Assembly (NCBI RefSeq): GCF_964204645.1
Contig: NC_134033.1
Span: forward strand, 6,296,231 to 6,360,230
Source of the DNA: Tubulanus polymorphus
Taxonomy: Eukaryota; Nemertea; Palaeonemertea; Tubulaniformes; Tubulanidae
Direction: 5' to 3'
Length of the DNA stretch: 64,000 bases
Part shown: positions 9,001-16,121 of the stretch, piece by piece
How the letters are laid out: the number at the start of each line of letters is the position of its first letter
How positions within the stretch are numbered: the first letter of the stretch is position 1
Position numbers and translations under genes: made by a program
The notes under the pieces: generated by a model
Told to the model about the DNA's origin: nothing
Seen by the model: the letters and a program-made list of their open reading frames with translations, nothing else
Database searches by the model: none

Positions 9001-11088
9001 GATAGTTATTTAAGTGAATACCAGAAGAAAATAAAACCGAAAGATCATGTTTTTACAGAAAAATTAATACTTACTCAAAATAATAAATACAATTATATTG
9101 TTCATTATAGAATGTTAAAATTTTATCTAAAACAAGGAATGAAATTAAAGAAAGTACATAGATATATTGAATTTAATCAATCAAAGTGGTTAGAAAAATA
9201 TATAGATTTCAATACTCAACAGAGAACCATATCAAAAACAGATTTTGAAAAAGATTTCTTCAAATTAATGAACAATAGTTTTTATGGTAAAACATGTGAA
9301 AATATTAGAAATAGAAATGATATTGAATTAGTAAATAATTCTGAACGATTGAGACACCTACAATCAAGTCCTAGACATTTAGGAAATAAAAGATTTGAAG
9401 ATTATTTAACAGCAGTAAAATTAAAAAGAACGTCAATGAAATTTAATAAACCCATTTTCATTGGTTCAACAGTTTTAGAAATATCAAAATTATTAATGTA
9501 TGATTTTTATTACAATGTATTACAACCATTGTTTGGGGAAAAACATATAGAAATTCTATACTTCGATTCTGTAACAGCTGACACCCCAATATTATTAAAA
9601 TACAATAACCAAATATTAATTAGAAGAATTTCAGAAATAATTCCTAATCAAAATAAATCTTATATTTCATATGGTGAAAAAGAACTAATACAAATAAATG
9701 GTTTAATAGATGTTTGGACAAGAAATGGATGGAAAAAATTAAAGAATATTATTAGACATAAAACAAATAAGAAAATCTATAGAGTTAGAACTAAATTAGG
9801 ATTTGTAGATGTTACTGAAGACCACAGTTTAATTAAACGAAATGGTGATGAAATAAAACCAACTGATATAAAAATTGGAGATGAATTATTACATAAAAGA
9901 TTTTTCCCAAGAATGAATCATATGTCATTTGATGAAATAATTGATAATATTTATAATATAGAACCTGAAACATTAGAAGAAAAAGAATATTTTATCAAAG
10001 GATTTTTCATGGGTGACGGTTCAGCAGGTGTGTATAAATATGTTAATCGCACTCAATATCGTTGGTATTTATGCAATCAAGACTTAAAATTATTAGAAAG
10101 AATTAAGAAATTCTGTGAAGAAGTTTATCCAAATAAAACATTTAGAATCATGGATCATATGAAATCATCCGCGGTTTATAGAATATTTGTAAATAATCCT
10201 AAAGATTTTTCCTCAAAATATAATGATGAATTCTATATTCATGCAATAGTGAAAAGTAATACTTCAACTAAAGAAAAGATAGTTCCAGATTATGTATTAA
10301 ATGCAAAAAATAATTTAAGAAAATGGTTCTTCATTGGATTCTATGCAGCAGATGGTTCAAAAAGTTTCCAAAACCGCAAAACAATATCCTTTGCTCAAAA
10401 AGGAAAAGTTGTTATATCAGGATTGAATATATTATGTAGTTCATTAGGATTTAATATGAATATAGAATTAATTAAATCTAAACCAAATTGTTTTAATTTA
10501 AGGCATGTAGAAAAAGAATTAACAGAAGAAGTTAAAGATTTATTTGAAATATATAACCCAACTGACTATGTTTATGATTTATCAACAGATGATGGAACAT
10601 TCAATTCTGGGTTCCCATTAATCCAAAAAAATACTGACAGTTACATACTAAAAATCAAGACAAATGACATAACAAAAGACTTAAAAACATTAAAACATCA
10701 TTTTGATTTTAGCAATTATCCTAAAGATCATGAACTATTTAGCAATGATAATAAAAAGATTCCTGGTAAATTTAAAGATGAATTAGGGGGTGATGAAATG
10801 ATTGAATTTGTTGGGATAAGAAGTAAAATGTATAGTTACAGAACAAAAGATCATGAAGCTAAAAAGTTAAAAGGAATAACAAAACATGTGGTTGATAAAC
10901 ATATAGAATTTCAAGATTATATAAAGTGTTTATATAAATCAATTGTAATGAAACACAAGATGAATTGTTTAAGATCAGAAGATCATGAGATGTACATTAA
11001 TGAAGTTGAAAAAACTAGTTTAAATCCATTTGATGATAAAAGGCATATTTCAGATGATGGTATAAAAACATTACCTTATGGTTATTAA
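6022..11088 (+). CDS. polB: Protein-primed family B DNA polymerase with an in-frame intein
   Basis: This 1688-residue frame replicates the element. C2H2-like zinc motifs lie near residues 18-41 (CQYCKKY...) and 74-98, and another CRKC motif near 445. The 3'-5' exonuclease domain has motif I with D497 and E499 (YGDFES), then a C-C/H-H cluster (CCYCEKRF...DHDH), motif II (HNLLGYD) and motif III (YLKSDVMIL). Polymerase motif A is YIDANNLYGW (D918) and motif B is NNSFYGK (about 1084-1090). Motif C is split after its first aspartate (D1182) by a 355-residue intein and resumes with TDS at 1538. Without the intein the enzyme would be about 1333 residues, within the usual range for Polintons. The start lies in TAAATG at the inner edge of the terminal repeat. 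The frame is open throughout. The 3' end overlaps the convergent gene by 4 bp. Confidence 0.93.
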   Translation: MGENEHQLENNNVNKNQYYCQYCKKYIDTSNKTRHEKTANHIKNVIDFETPENSNERKERLENMNVNEIKCEVCDEFITKRNYNRHLETEKHHQNLRNNVLGIDYFDDKPQQVKKPTSKTKSISNKPYMENVRNYIDSLEIKDTIEILETLHSKIGPAAIIFRFFKGTTIEDYSKFNEIIEKILDLITDVEYPKISISGKVSFIKSEEKMNYNIQTHSEEIISKTQIKEKLEKILNEFKRHIEERYFEGSGLTLNEIIYLDLNVYNTKRNKTSKSNKMFKNDSNFTTEKDIKASSYIKLPFTTKAVINVQNEDNKCFLWSIISCLHPTEEHVYRITDYRKYETLYKIDQYPVTIKMIPKIEKVNNLKINVFELMQLPKTKGENIKDYTLEALYLTEYYDNENAIDLLYYKKDENEHYMWLKQIDLFFRTTESDHHRKIYLCRKCLSKFMAENTLLKHKELCDNKDFCKLIMPTEKDYKLKFTNHKFKNIVPFVIYGDFESLNKELTDQDRKEIYNKKQLLKSMDKGNELNEDTIQDPPIINTIKKVHQRAAAYGIYIKSNYPELYESQYISFRGENVVNDFCDKMIELESDFTKLLNKNKRIVMTKEDEIDFNYATHCCYCEKRFYSFDKRVRDHDHLNSKYRGAAHEDCNLQAKKVNFVPILFHNLLGYDTHLFIKQLSGKLGAINQEIEEYNAMNEANVRKYDFKLLAKTSENYISFQFGCIRFLDSYRFLASSLDNLSKSLVDNDFVITRYYYPNDQDFKLLRYKGAIPYSFYKTHDDFNVTELLKDQFYDKLKEEYVKDEVFDRTLNIWNHFNMKNHGELVDLYLKSDVMILADIFEKFREVNLNHFNVDPCYCYSSPGLTWQCGLKYTNVELDLLKEPDMVLLFEKSIRGGISGVMGDRYFKANDEYKLLYIDANNLYGWAMMQPQPYKNFILTEVENDDKTNWESAIMSLEDEAPIGYFFVVDLEYPDNIKFKTRNLPYCPEHLTVDDSYLSEYQKKIKPKDHVFTEKLILTQNNKYNYIVHYRMLKFYLKQGMKLKKVHRYIEFNQSKWLEKYIDFNTQQRTISKTDFEKDFFKLMNNSFYGKTCENIRNRNDIELVNNSERLRHLQSSPRHLGNKRFEDYLTAVKLKRTSMKFNKPIFIGSTVLEISKLLMYDFYYNVLQPLFGEKHIEILYFDSVTADTPILLKYNNQILIRRISEIIPNQNKSYISYGEKELIQINGLIDVWTRNGWKKLKNIIRHKTNKKIYRVRTKLGFVDVTEDHSLIKRNGDEIKPTDIKIGDELLHKRFFPRMNHMSFDEIIDNIYNIEPETLEEKEYFIKGFFMGDGSAGVYKYVNRTQYRWYLCNQDLKLLERIKKFCEEVYPNKTFRIMDHMKSSAVYRIFVNNPKDFSSKYNDEFYIHAIVKSNTSTKEKIVPDYVLNAKNNLRKWFFIGFYAADGSKSFQNRKTISFAQKGKVVISGLNILCSSLGFNMNIELIKSKPNCFNLRHVEKELTEEVKDLFEIYNPTDYVYDLSTDDGTFNSGFPLIQKNTDSYILKIKTNDITKDLKTLKHHFDFSNYPKDHELFSNDNKKIPGKFKDELGGDEMIEFVGIRSKMYSYRTKDHEAKKLKGITKHVVDKHIEFQDYIKCLYKSIVMKHKMNCLRSEDHEMYINEVEKTSLNPFDDKRHISDDGIKTLPYGY
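9568..10632 (+). other. Intein with dodecapeptide homing endonuclease, in polymerase motif C
   Basis: It corresponds to residues 1183-1537 of the polymerase frame (355 aa). It begins with Ser in SVTADTPILLKY, a canonical block A. A block B TxxH is present as VTEDHSL. It ends VYDLSTDDGTF...GFPLIQKN, with the terminal Asn followed by Thr as the +1 nucleophile. The usual penultimate His is Lys here, which other inteins tolerate. Two LAGLIDADG-type motifs (GFFMGDGS and GFYAADGS) mark a homing endonuclease. The insertion point, inside the DTDS of motif C, is an established hot spot in archaeal and giant virus family B polymerases (pol-c site). The frame is intact, so splicing and homing may both be functional, though neither is demonstrated. 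Confidence 0.92.
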
Positions 11089-12383
11089 AATGGATCTATA
11101 TCATCAAACTCGAAATCACTATTGGCTTCTTCATTTTCATTTAATTGTTCAGGTTCTTCTTCCATTCCATTTTTCTCATTTAAATAAAGTTCTATCTTGT
11201 TCCACATTTCATCTCGCTCTCTTTGTTTCTTTTTGTTTGTTAATTCATCAAATGGAATTATAATATCTAGGTTTAAATAATTTACAATCTTATTTAAAAA
11301 GAATTCATAATTTATTGAATCTGTTATTCTATTTTCCAAAAGATACATTAATATTTGTTTAAATATTTTTTTTATATTTTCCATATCTTCTTCTGTTAAT
11401 TTAGGTTTTTCATAATAATCGTTAAATAATAAATATAAATACATTTTCTTTTGTTTTGTGTTAAATGTTGGTGGAATAAATGTTTTTATAATATCTTTTT
11501 TAGTTATTTCACCATTTTTATTTTCTATTATTTTCATTTTTTCAAGCCATTGCATATATTCTGGTGTATGATCTTCTATAGAAAATATTTTAAAAATTTC
11601 ATCTAGATGATTTAATTTTGGTTCTATGAGAAAATCTCTAGTTTTTTCTTCACCCCATAAATTCTTTTGCCATCCACATTCAACACAAAATAACACAGTA
11701 CCTTCTTGCCTTAAGGTCGCATAACTACATTGTGGGCATTTTTGTTTATAATTTCTTGGTAATAGATCTTCATTAAGCTCTTGGTATTTTCTTACGTTTT
11801 CTTTATGTTTTATTGTTCTATTATGTAGATTTGAATTACTTGTTGTAATAATCAATTTACAATATTTACAATAATATGTTTTTCTTGTTAATTCATTATA
11901 TTGTTTTTCTAACTTTTCAACTGTTTCTTTATTATCTGGTAACGTTTTCTCATATTTTATTTTTTCTAATAAATTATTTTTTCTTTCATTGAATTCAGTT
12001 TCAAATTTATTAGAAATTTTATCTATATGTGCTTTACGAAATTGATGATTCTCCCAATCTTCTATATTTTCAGGGCTATATTTTACTTGACAAGGCTCAC
12101 AGAAATGATCTTTTATATTATCCTTATCATAGAATAAGAAAGGTCTTTTCCAAATAACTTCAGGTTCAACTTCAGCAGAATTACTATCAACATTAGCCGT
12201 TGCACCATTAATTCTACACTTCTCTGAATGTTTTTTAACATAATTTCTTGAGAATAATTTATTACATTTTGGACAGTTTATTTTAGGGGGTTTATAATTT
12301 TCATCATGTTTTTTCATATGTCGAGCCATATTACTTTTTCTTAGAAGTTCACCACAAATTTCGCATGCTATCTTCTCATCCAT
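11085..12383 (-). CDS. Zinc-finger protein with C-terminal domain resembling poxvirus late transcription factor VLTF3
   Basis: The 432-residue protein has C2H2-type motifs at about residues 7-26 (CEIC...H...H), 37-56, 95-120 and 172-193. A four-Cys zinc ribbon follows (C216, C219, C233, C236; CPQC...CVECGW). The segment at about 272-403 (PEYMQWL..., KPKLTEEDMENIKKIF, NYEFFLNKIVNYL, KQRERDEMWNKI) follows the pattern I know from the VLTF3-like domain of large DNA viruses, also with a preceding zinc ribbon. That family is required for transcription of late genes. The assignment is from memory of the pattern, not a search. Its own start has a T-run and TAAATG. It converges on the polymerase gene and diverges from the penton-like gene. 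Confidence 0.6.
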   Translation of the reverse strand: MDEKIACEICGELLRKSNMARHMKKHDENYKPPKINCPKCNKLFSRNYVKKHSEKCRINGATANVDSNSAEVEPEVIWKRPFLFYDKDNIKDHFCEPCQVKYSPENIEDWENHQFRKAHIDKISNKFETEFNERKNNLLEKIKYEKTLPDNKETVEKLEKQYNELTRKTYYCKYCKLIITTSNSNLHNRTIKHKENVRKYQELNEDLLPRNYKQKCPQCSYATLRQEGTVLFCVECGWQKNLWGEEKTRDFLIEPKLNHLDEIFKIFSIEDHTPEYMQWLEKMKIIENKNGEITKKDIIKTFIPPTFNTKQKKMYLYLLFNDYYEKPKLTEEDMENIKKIFKQILMYLLENRITDSINYEFFLNKIVNYLNLDIIIPFDELTNKKKQRERDEMWNKIELYLNEKNGMEEEPEQLNENEEANSDFEFDDIDPF

Positions 12384-12451
12384 TTATTAAGGAAAAATTT
12401 TATTAAAATTAATTTTTAGTGATGAGCGGTAATTTTTTTATGTTATAAATA
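12384..12451. promoter_or_regulatory. Divergent promoter region between the VLTF3-like and penton-like genes
   Basis: Within 68 bp there is one T-tract with TAAATG reading left (start at 12383) and one T-tract followed by TTATAAATAATG reading right (start at 12452). The rightward copy has three extra bases between TAAAT and the start codon. A GATGAGCGGTAATTTTTTT string resembles the terminal-repeat promoter unit. Function is inferred from layout. Confidence 0.45.
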
Positions 12452-13210
12452 ATGGTAGAATTAAAAGAAAACAGAATATTTGTTGATTCTAGAAAACTTA
12501 CAAATTATAAATCTCATAATTTATTAGTACAATTAGATAGAGAATTCAAGAATTGTGTAGATTTAAAATTAGTAAATATAAGTTTATGTAATTCTTTTTA
12601 TAATATATCGAATAAAACTATTGAACATAATACTTTTTTAATTCATATTAGAAATATAAATAAATGGTTTCATCTATTTCTAAGACCAGGATTATATAAT
12701 TTAAAAACATTATCTCAAGAAATTAATCGTAGAGCACGGTTGAAAATTAGAAAAGATGATAAATTTTTAATAAGATTTATAAAAAGTGATAGCTCAAATA
12801 GAATTAAAATAAAGGTATTTGATGAAAGTCAACATGCATTTATAGTAAAAAAACCTATAGCTAAATTGCTAGGAATTGAACCAGATGTTGTTACAGTAAA
12901 CGTAGAAGGTATTTCAAATATAATACCTTTTACACATTTTTATATTTATTGCAATTTAATTGACCCAACAAAAACATTTGAAGCAACTAAAGATACAACA
13001 TGTAATTCCAGTATATTAAATATTTTACCATTAAAAAATGTTAAAGAATTTGGAACGCAAATAAATTATAATTTAACAGAATGTGATTTCAAACCATGCA
13101 TTCCTCGTTTTAATAATTTTAGATTAGAAATTAGAAATCATAATGGATACTTAATTGATTTAAATAATTTCCCTGTAATTTATGAATTAGTTATAAGATG
13201 TAAAGAGTAA
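12452..13210 (+). CDS. Penton-like minor capsid protein (single jelly-roll)
   Basis: The 252-residue protein has the size and layout of Polinton/adintovirus minor capsid (penton) proteins. An N-terminal IFVDSRKLTNYKSHNLLVQL stretch precedes a hydrophobic beta-rich body, and the end NFPVIYELVIRCKE is the kind of final strand seen in these proteins. In the particle it would fill the fivefold vertices beside the major capsid protein encoded at 17636. It is first in a run of co-directional genes continuing to 21860. The call rests on pattern and context; a structure prediction would settle it. Confidence 0.65.
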   Translation: MVELKENRIFVDSRKLTNYKSHNLLVQLDREFKNCVDLKLVNISLCNSFYNISNKTIEHNTFLIHIRNINKWFHLFLRPGLYNLKTLSQEINRRARLKIRKDDKFLIRFIKSDSSNRIKIKVFDESQHAFIVKKPIAKLLGIEPDVVTVNVEGISNIIPFTHFYIYCNLIDPTKTFEATKDTTCNSSILNILPLKNVKEFGTQINYNLTECDFKPCIPRFNNFRLEIRNHNGYLIDLNNFPVIYELVIRCKE

Positions 13211-13229
13211 TTTTTTCATTATATAAATG
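13208..13229 (+). promoter_or_regulatory. T-tract/TAAATG promoter
   Basis: T6 at 13211-13216, an AT-rich spacer with TATA, and TAAATG at 13224-13229, where the ATG is the start of the next gene. Confidence 0.45.
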
Positions 13230-13568
13230 AATATAACTGTTGGACCGAGTATATGTTTTGGGTTTGATTTTAAACATGGTAAAGAAATGAGAATTAAACT
13301 AAATGATGTAATTACTGATATAAAAAGTAAATTATTTAACAATGCGTCAATGATTGATAAAGAAAAGTATAATATAGAAAAAGTAATTGATTTAATTAAA
13401 TCACCTTTAGAATATTATGAATTAAATGAAGATGGAATTATTGATGATATTAAAAACATATTAACCAAAATATATGATAATCATAAAAGTAGTAATGAAA
13501 TAAATGTTGAATTAATAATCACTAAGTTAACTAAATATTTTGATGATAGTAATTTTTTTGATAAATAA
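13227..13568 (+). CDS. Hypothetical Polinton protein, 113 residues
   Basis: A small soluble protein without membrane segments. The N-terminus (MNITVGPSICFGFDF) is hydrophobic and the rest is mixed helix with acidic patches. It begins in TAAATG after a T-tract. Its TAA stop at 13566-13568 directly abuts the next start at 13569. I recognise no domain. Its position between the penton-like gene and small membrane proteins suggests a virion or assembly role, which is inference only. Confidence 0.6.
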   Translation: MNITVGPSICFGFDFKHGKEMRIKLNDVITDIKSKLFNNASMIDKEKYNIEKVIDLIKSPLEYYELNEDGIIDDIKNILTKIYDNHKSSNEINVELIITKLTKYFDDSNFFDK

Positions 13569-13790
13569 ATGAGTGATAATAAGTGGATAATAACTGGATT
13601 ATATAATGGCGCATTACTATCAGTTGGAACTGTTGGTTATTCAATGGTATTAAAAAAAGTATTCAAAATGGGAAGTGTTAATGTTGATAGATTTGATATA
13701 AATGATATTTTAAAGTTAACATTAGCAGTTACTTTATCTAATTTAACTATTGATTATTTAGAAAAACAAAAATATATTCCTCCCATATAA
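13569..13790 (+). CDS. Small membrane protein, 73 residues
   Basis: It starts directly at the previous stop codon (ATAAATAAATG). Residues about 7-28 (ITGLYNGALLSVGTVGYSMV) form a likely membrane segment, and a weaker hydrophobic helix (DILKLTLAVTLSNLT) lies near 46-60. The C-terminus ends in KYIPPI. Small proteins of this type, with a LSVGTVGYS-like segment, are familiar from metazoan Polintons but have no established role. A virion membrane or capsid-associated protein is plausible. Confidence 0.6.
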   Translation: MSDNKWIITGLYNGALLSVGTVGYSMVLKKVFKMGSVNVDRFDINDILKLTLAVTLSNLTIDYLEKQKYIPPI

Positions 13791-13814
13791 ATGCATAATT
13801 TTTTTGCTAAATAA

Positions 13815-14242
13815 ATGGCTTCTGCAATTATAACTATTATAGGATCGGCAATTGTTAACGCTTTATTTAGCATTTACTGGTGGTGGTTATTTATTTAAAC
13901 ATATTGATAAAAAATAGTTCATTAGGAGAACAAAGAAGACATAACTTAGCGTTAGAGAAATACAATAAAGCTGCAGAAGAATATAGAGAAAAGAGACAAA
14001 ACTATATGGATTACATCAATAAAGAATTATATGATCAGAAGATTTCACATAGAGATTTTCAATCAGTTGATGATGCAATGAGTTTATATAACGCAGTAAC
14101 AAATAAAGAAAAATTACATCTATACAAACCTAAATTATCAGATTATTATACACCAAGTAAAGAACAACAGAAATATGAAATAATATGGATTTTAGGTGGA
14201 ACTGTTATTGTTATATTTGTTGCTTATAAGTTTACTAATTAG
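13815..14242 (+). pseudogene. Small two-span membrane protein gene broken by two +1 frameshifts
   Basis: The start at 13815 lies in TAAATG after a T7 tract and opens with a hydrophobic segment (MASAIITIIGSAIVNAL). The expected continuation is in the next frame (AFTGGGYLFKHIDK), and the main body (about 13912-14242) is in the third. The frame changes fall at or beside the TTT at 13866-13868 and the A6 run at 13909-13914, each equivalent to one inserted base. The body has charged helices (EQRRHNLALEKYNKAAEEY) and a C-terminal membrane span (IIWILGGTVIVIFVAYKF). Related Polintons carry a similar small protein with a GGGY-type motif. It is either inactivated or affected by assembly errors. Confidence 0.6.
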
Positions 14243-14261
14243 TAATTTTTATTCTAAATAA

Positions 14262-14696
14262 ATGGAAGATAAAGTTGATAGTATTGATATTATTCCTCAT
14301 GATATAAATAAAACTAAATTAAAAACATATTTAGAAAAACAAATATTAGAATTTGAAAGTGACTTAAAGATAAAAAAGAAAAAATATTTAAAAAGTAAAA
14401 TTATATATTATTTGATTATAAGTGGTTCGGTTACAATTAGTTCTGTAATAACATTTCTAGCAATATTCAGTCCATTAACACCATTAGCTATATCAATTGG
14501 TGTATTAGGATTAAGTTCAAGTGTTTTAACTGGTATAAGTTCAAAATTAAATATAAAAAGTAATAAAGAAAAAATTAAAACTAATATAAAAGAAATTAAT
14601 AAATTAAAGAACACACTAGATTATATAATAAGTTTAAATGGTCATATAACAGTTGAAGAACAAGATAAATTATTAAAAGAATTAATAAATTATTAA
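14262..14696 (+). CDS. Hypothetical membrane protein with central hydrophobic hairpin
   Basis: The 144-residue product has a lysine-rich coiled N-terminal part. Two hydrophobic segments follow at about residues 47-70 (YYLIISGSVTISSVITFLAI) and 73-95 (LTPLAISIGVLGLSSSVLTG). A second lysine-rich helical part ends the protein. The layout helix, membrane hairpin, helix suggests a protein that inserts into or disrupts a membrane. The start is a T-tract plus TAAATG. No family was recognised. Confidence 0.6.
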   Translation: MEDKVDSIDIIPHDINKTKLKTYLEKQILEFESDLKIKKKKYLKSKIIYYLIISGSVTISSVITFLAIFSPLTPLAISIGVLGLSSSVLTGISSKLNIKSNKEKIKTNIKEINKLKNTLDYIISLNGHITVEEQDKLLKELINY

Positions 14697-14716
14697 TTTT
14701 TTTAATTATATAAATG
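14697..14716 (+). promoter_or_regulatory. T-tract/TAAATG promoter
   Basis: T7 at about 14697-14703, spacer AATTATA, then TAAATG at 14711-14716 at the start of the 462-residue gene. Confidence 0.45.
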
Positions 14717-16102
14717 GTAGATAGTTTTCCAAAAGCTTTCCAATATAATAAATCAATTAAATATAATATTCCAGCAATAGATTTTAATAAAGATATTACA
14801 TATAGAAATGAAGTTTTAGATTCATTAATTGATTTATATATTTATGTTACTGAAACTAATAATTTTAATGCAAAGATGGAAAATATATTTCATGTATATT
14901 TAATTAATTTTAAAAAATTGAAAGATGAAAAACAATGGTTATTAAAATCTAATATGAAGTATTGGCAGAATCAATTAAATTTTGCTGTTTATTGTGCAAC
15001 AACAGGATGTGGAATTAGTTGGAATGATCATTTGAATAATTCTAAATATAAATTAATTCAAAGTTTATTTAGATTTCATACATACTTTCAAATCAGAATA
15101 ATATTAAATGAATTAGAGTGCGCTTTACCAGGATCTAGGTATTTCAAAGAATTGGATGATAATATTAATTTATCAAAGTTTTATAAAATTTGTAATGAAT
15201 TTAATATAGATATAAATAATTCTGATTTTAGAACAAAAATTGGAACAATAAGATCACTTCCTTGCCCTAGAAAGATTGCAGAATATTGTGCACTTCCCAT
15301 ACCATCTAATAGTTTTTATAATATCTATAATAATAAATTAGGTTATGGTAAAATAGAAACAAAGGATTTAGAAACATTAAATTTCAATAAATTACCAAAA
15401 TTTTATGATCATTTAAAACAAGAAAACAATAATGGTTGGGTATATTTTATTTTAGAGAATAGTGAAGGTTTTACTAAATCAGGTATAGAAAGAATAAATC
15501 AATCTATTAGAACTTATTTGATATGTATTTTAGGTGCGCAAGTTGAAACAAGATCACCGATAATTGGAAATTTGAATACATCATTCGATACACAAAAACA
15601 GTTTAAAGTTTTATTTGAAGATTCCATACATAATGATAAAAATAGATCGATTCCAGAAAACATTATAAGATATCAAAATTATTTAGATAAATCTCATGTA
15701 AGACTTAATTATTGTATAGGCCCTAATCTATTAATTATTTCTGATGATTTAGTACTAAAGATGGGAAATATAATTGGTTATAATAATCTAATTAAAACTG
15801 CAACAATAAATAATTCATTTGGGTTAAATGATATAAATAAAAAGATTATTACTGCTCCAAAATTAATGGAAGGTGAAAAAAATAAAAAACATATTCAATC
15901 AACAGAAACTAAAACTAAGAATATTAAATTGGTTAATGATTCCAAAATAAAAGATTATAATACATCAGAAAATAATAGAACTGATAATATTCAACATGAT
16001 ATAATTAAACTAAATGATGATAATAAATCCCATGAAAATACTAAATTAGCTATAACTTGTATAGGAATTGTAATCGGAGGAATATTATATTTTAAATTTT
16101 AA
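14714..16102 (+). CDS. Conserved Polinton protein of unknown function, C-terminal membrane anchor
   Basis: The 462-residue protein has a globular N-terminal two thirds with the stretch YWQNQLNFAVYCATTGCG (about residues 84-101), a segment I associate with an uncharacterised conserved protein of metazoan Polintons. A low-complexity Lys/Asn/Thr-rich region follows. One membrane span (LAITCIGIVIGGILYFKF) sits at the extreme C-terminus, so it is probably tail-anchored. It starts in TAAATG after T7. Its place among capsid and membrane genes suggests a structural or entry-related role, but nothing in the sequence proves that. Confidence 0.65.
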   Translation: MVDSFPKAFQYNKSIKYNIPAIDFNKDITYRNEVLDSLIDLYIYVTETNNFNAKMENIFHVYLINFKKLKDEKQWLLKSNMKYWQNQLNFAVYCATTGCGISWNDHLNNSKYKLIQSLFRFHTYFQIRIILNELECALPGSRYFKELDDNINLSKFYKICNEFNIDINNSDFRTKIGTIRSLPCPRKIAEYCALPIPSNSFYNIYNNKLGYGKIETKDLETLNFNKLPKFYDHLKQENNNGWVYFILENSEGFTKSGIERINQSIRTYLICILGAQVETRSPIIGNLNTSFDTQKQFKVLFEDSIHNDKNRSIPENIIRYQNYLDKSHVRLNYCIGPNLLIISDDLVLKMGNIIGYNNLIKTATINNSFGLNDINKKIITAPKLMEGEKNKKHIQSTETKTKNIKLVNDSKIKDYNTSENNRTDNIQHDIIKLNDDNKSHENTKLAITCIGIVIGGILYFKF

Positions 16103-16121
16103 TTTTTTTATTATATAAATG
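16103..16121 (+). promoter_or_regulatory. T-tract/TAAATG promoter
   Basis: T7 at 16103-16109, an ATTATA spacer and TAAATG at 16116-16121. It is nearly identical to the promoter at 14697, including the TAT before TAAATG. Confidence 0.45.
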
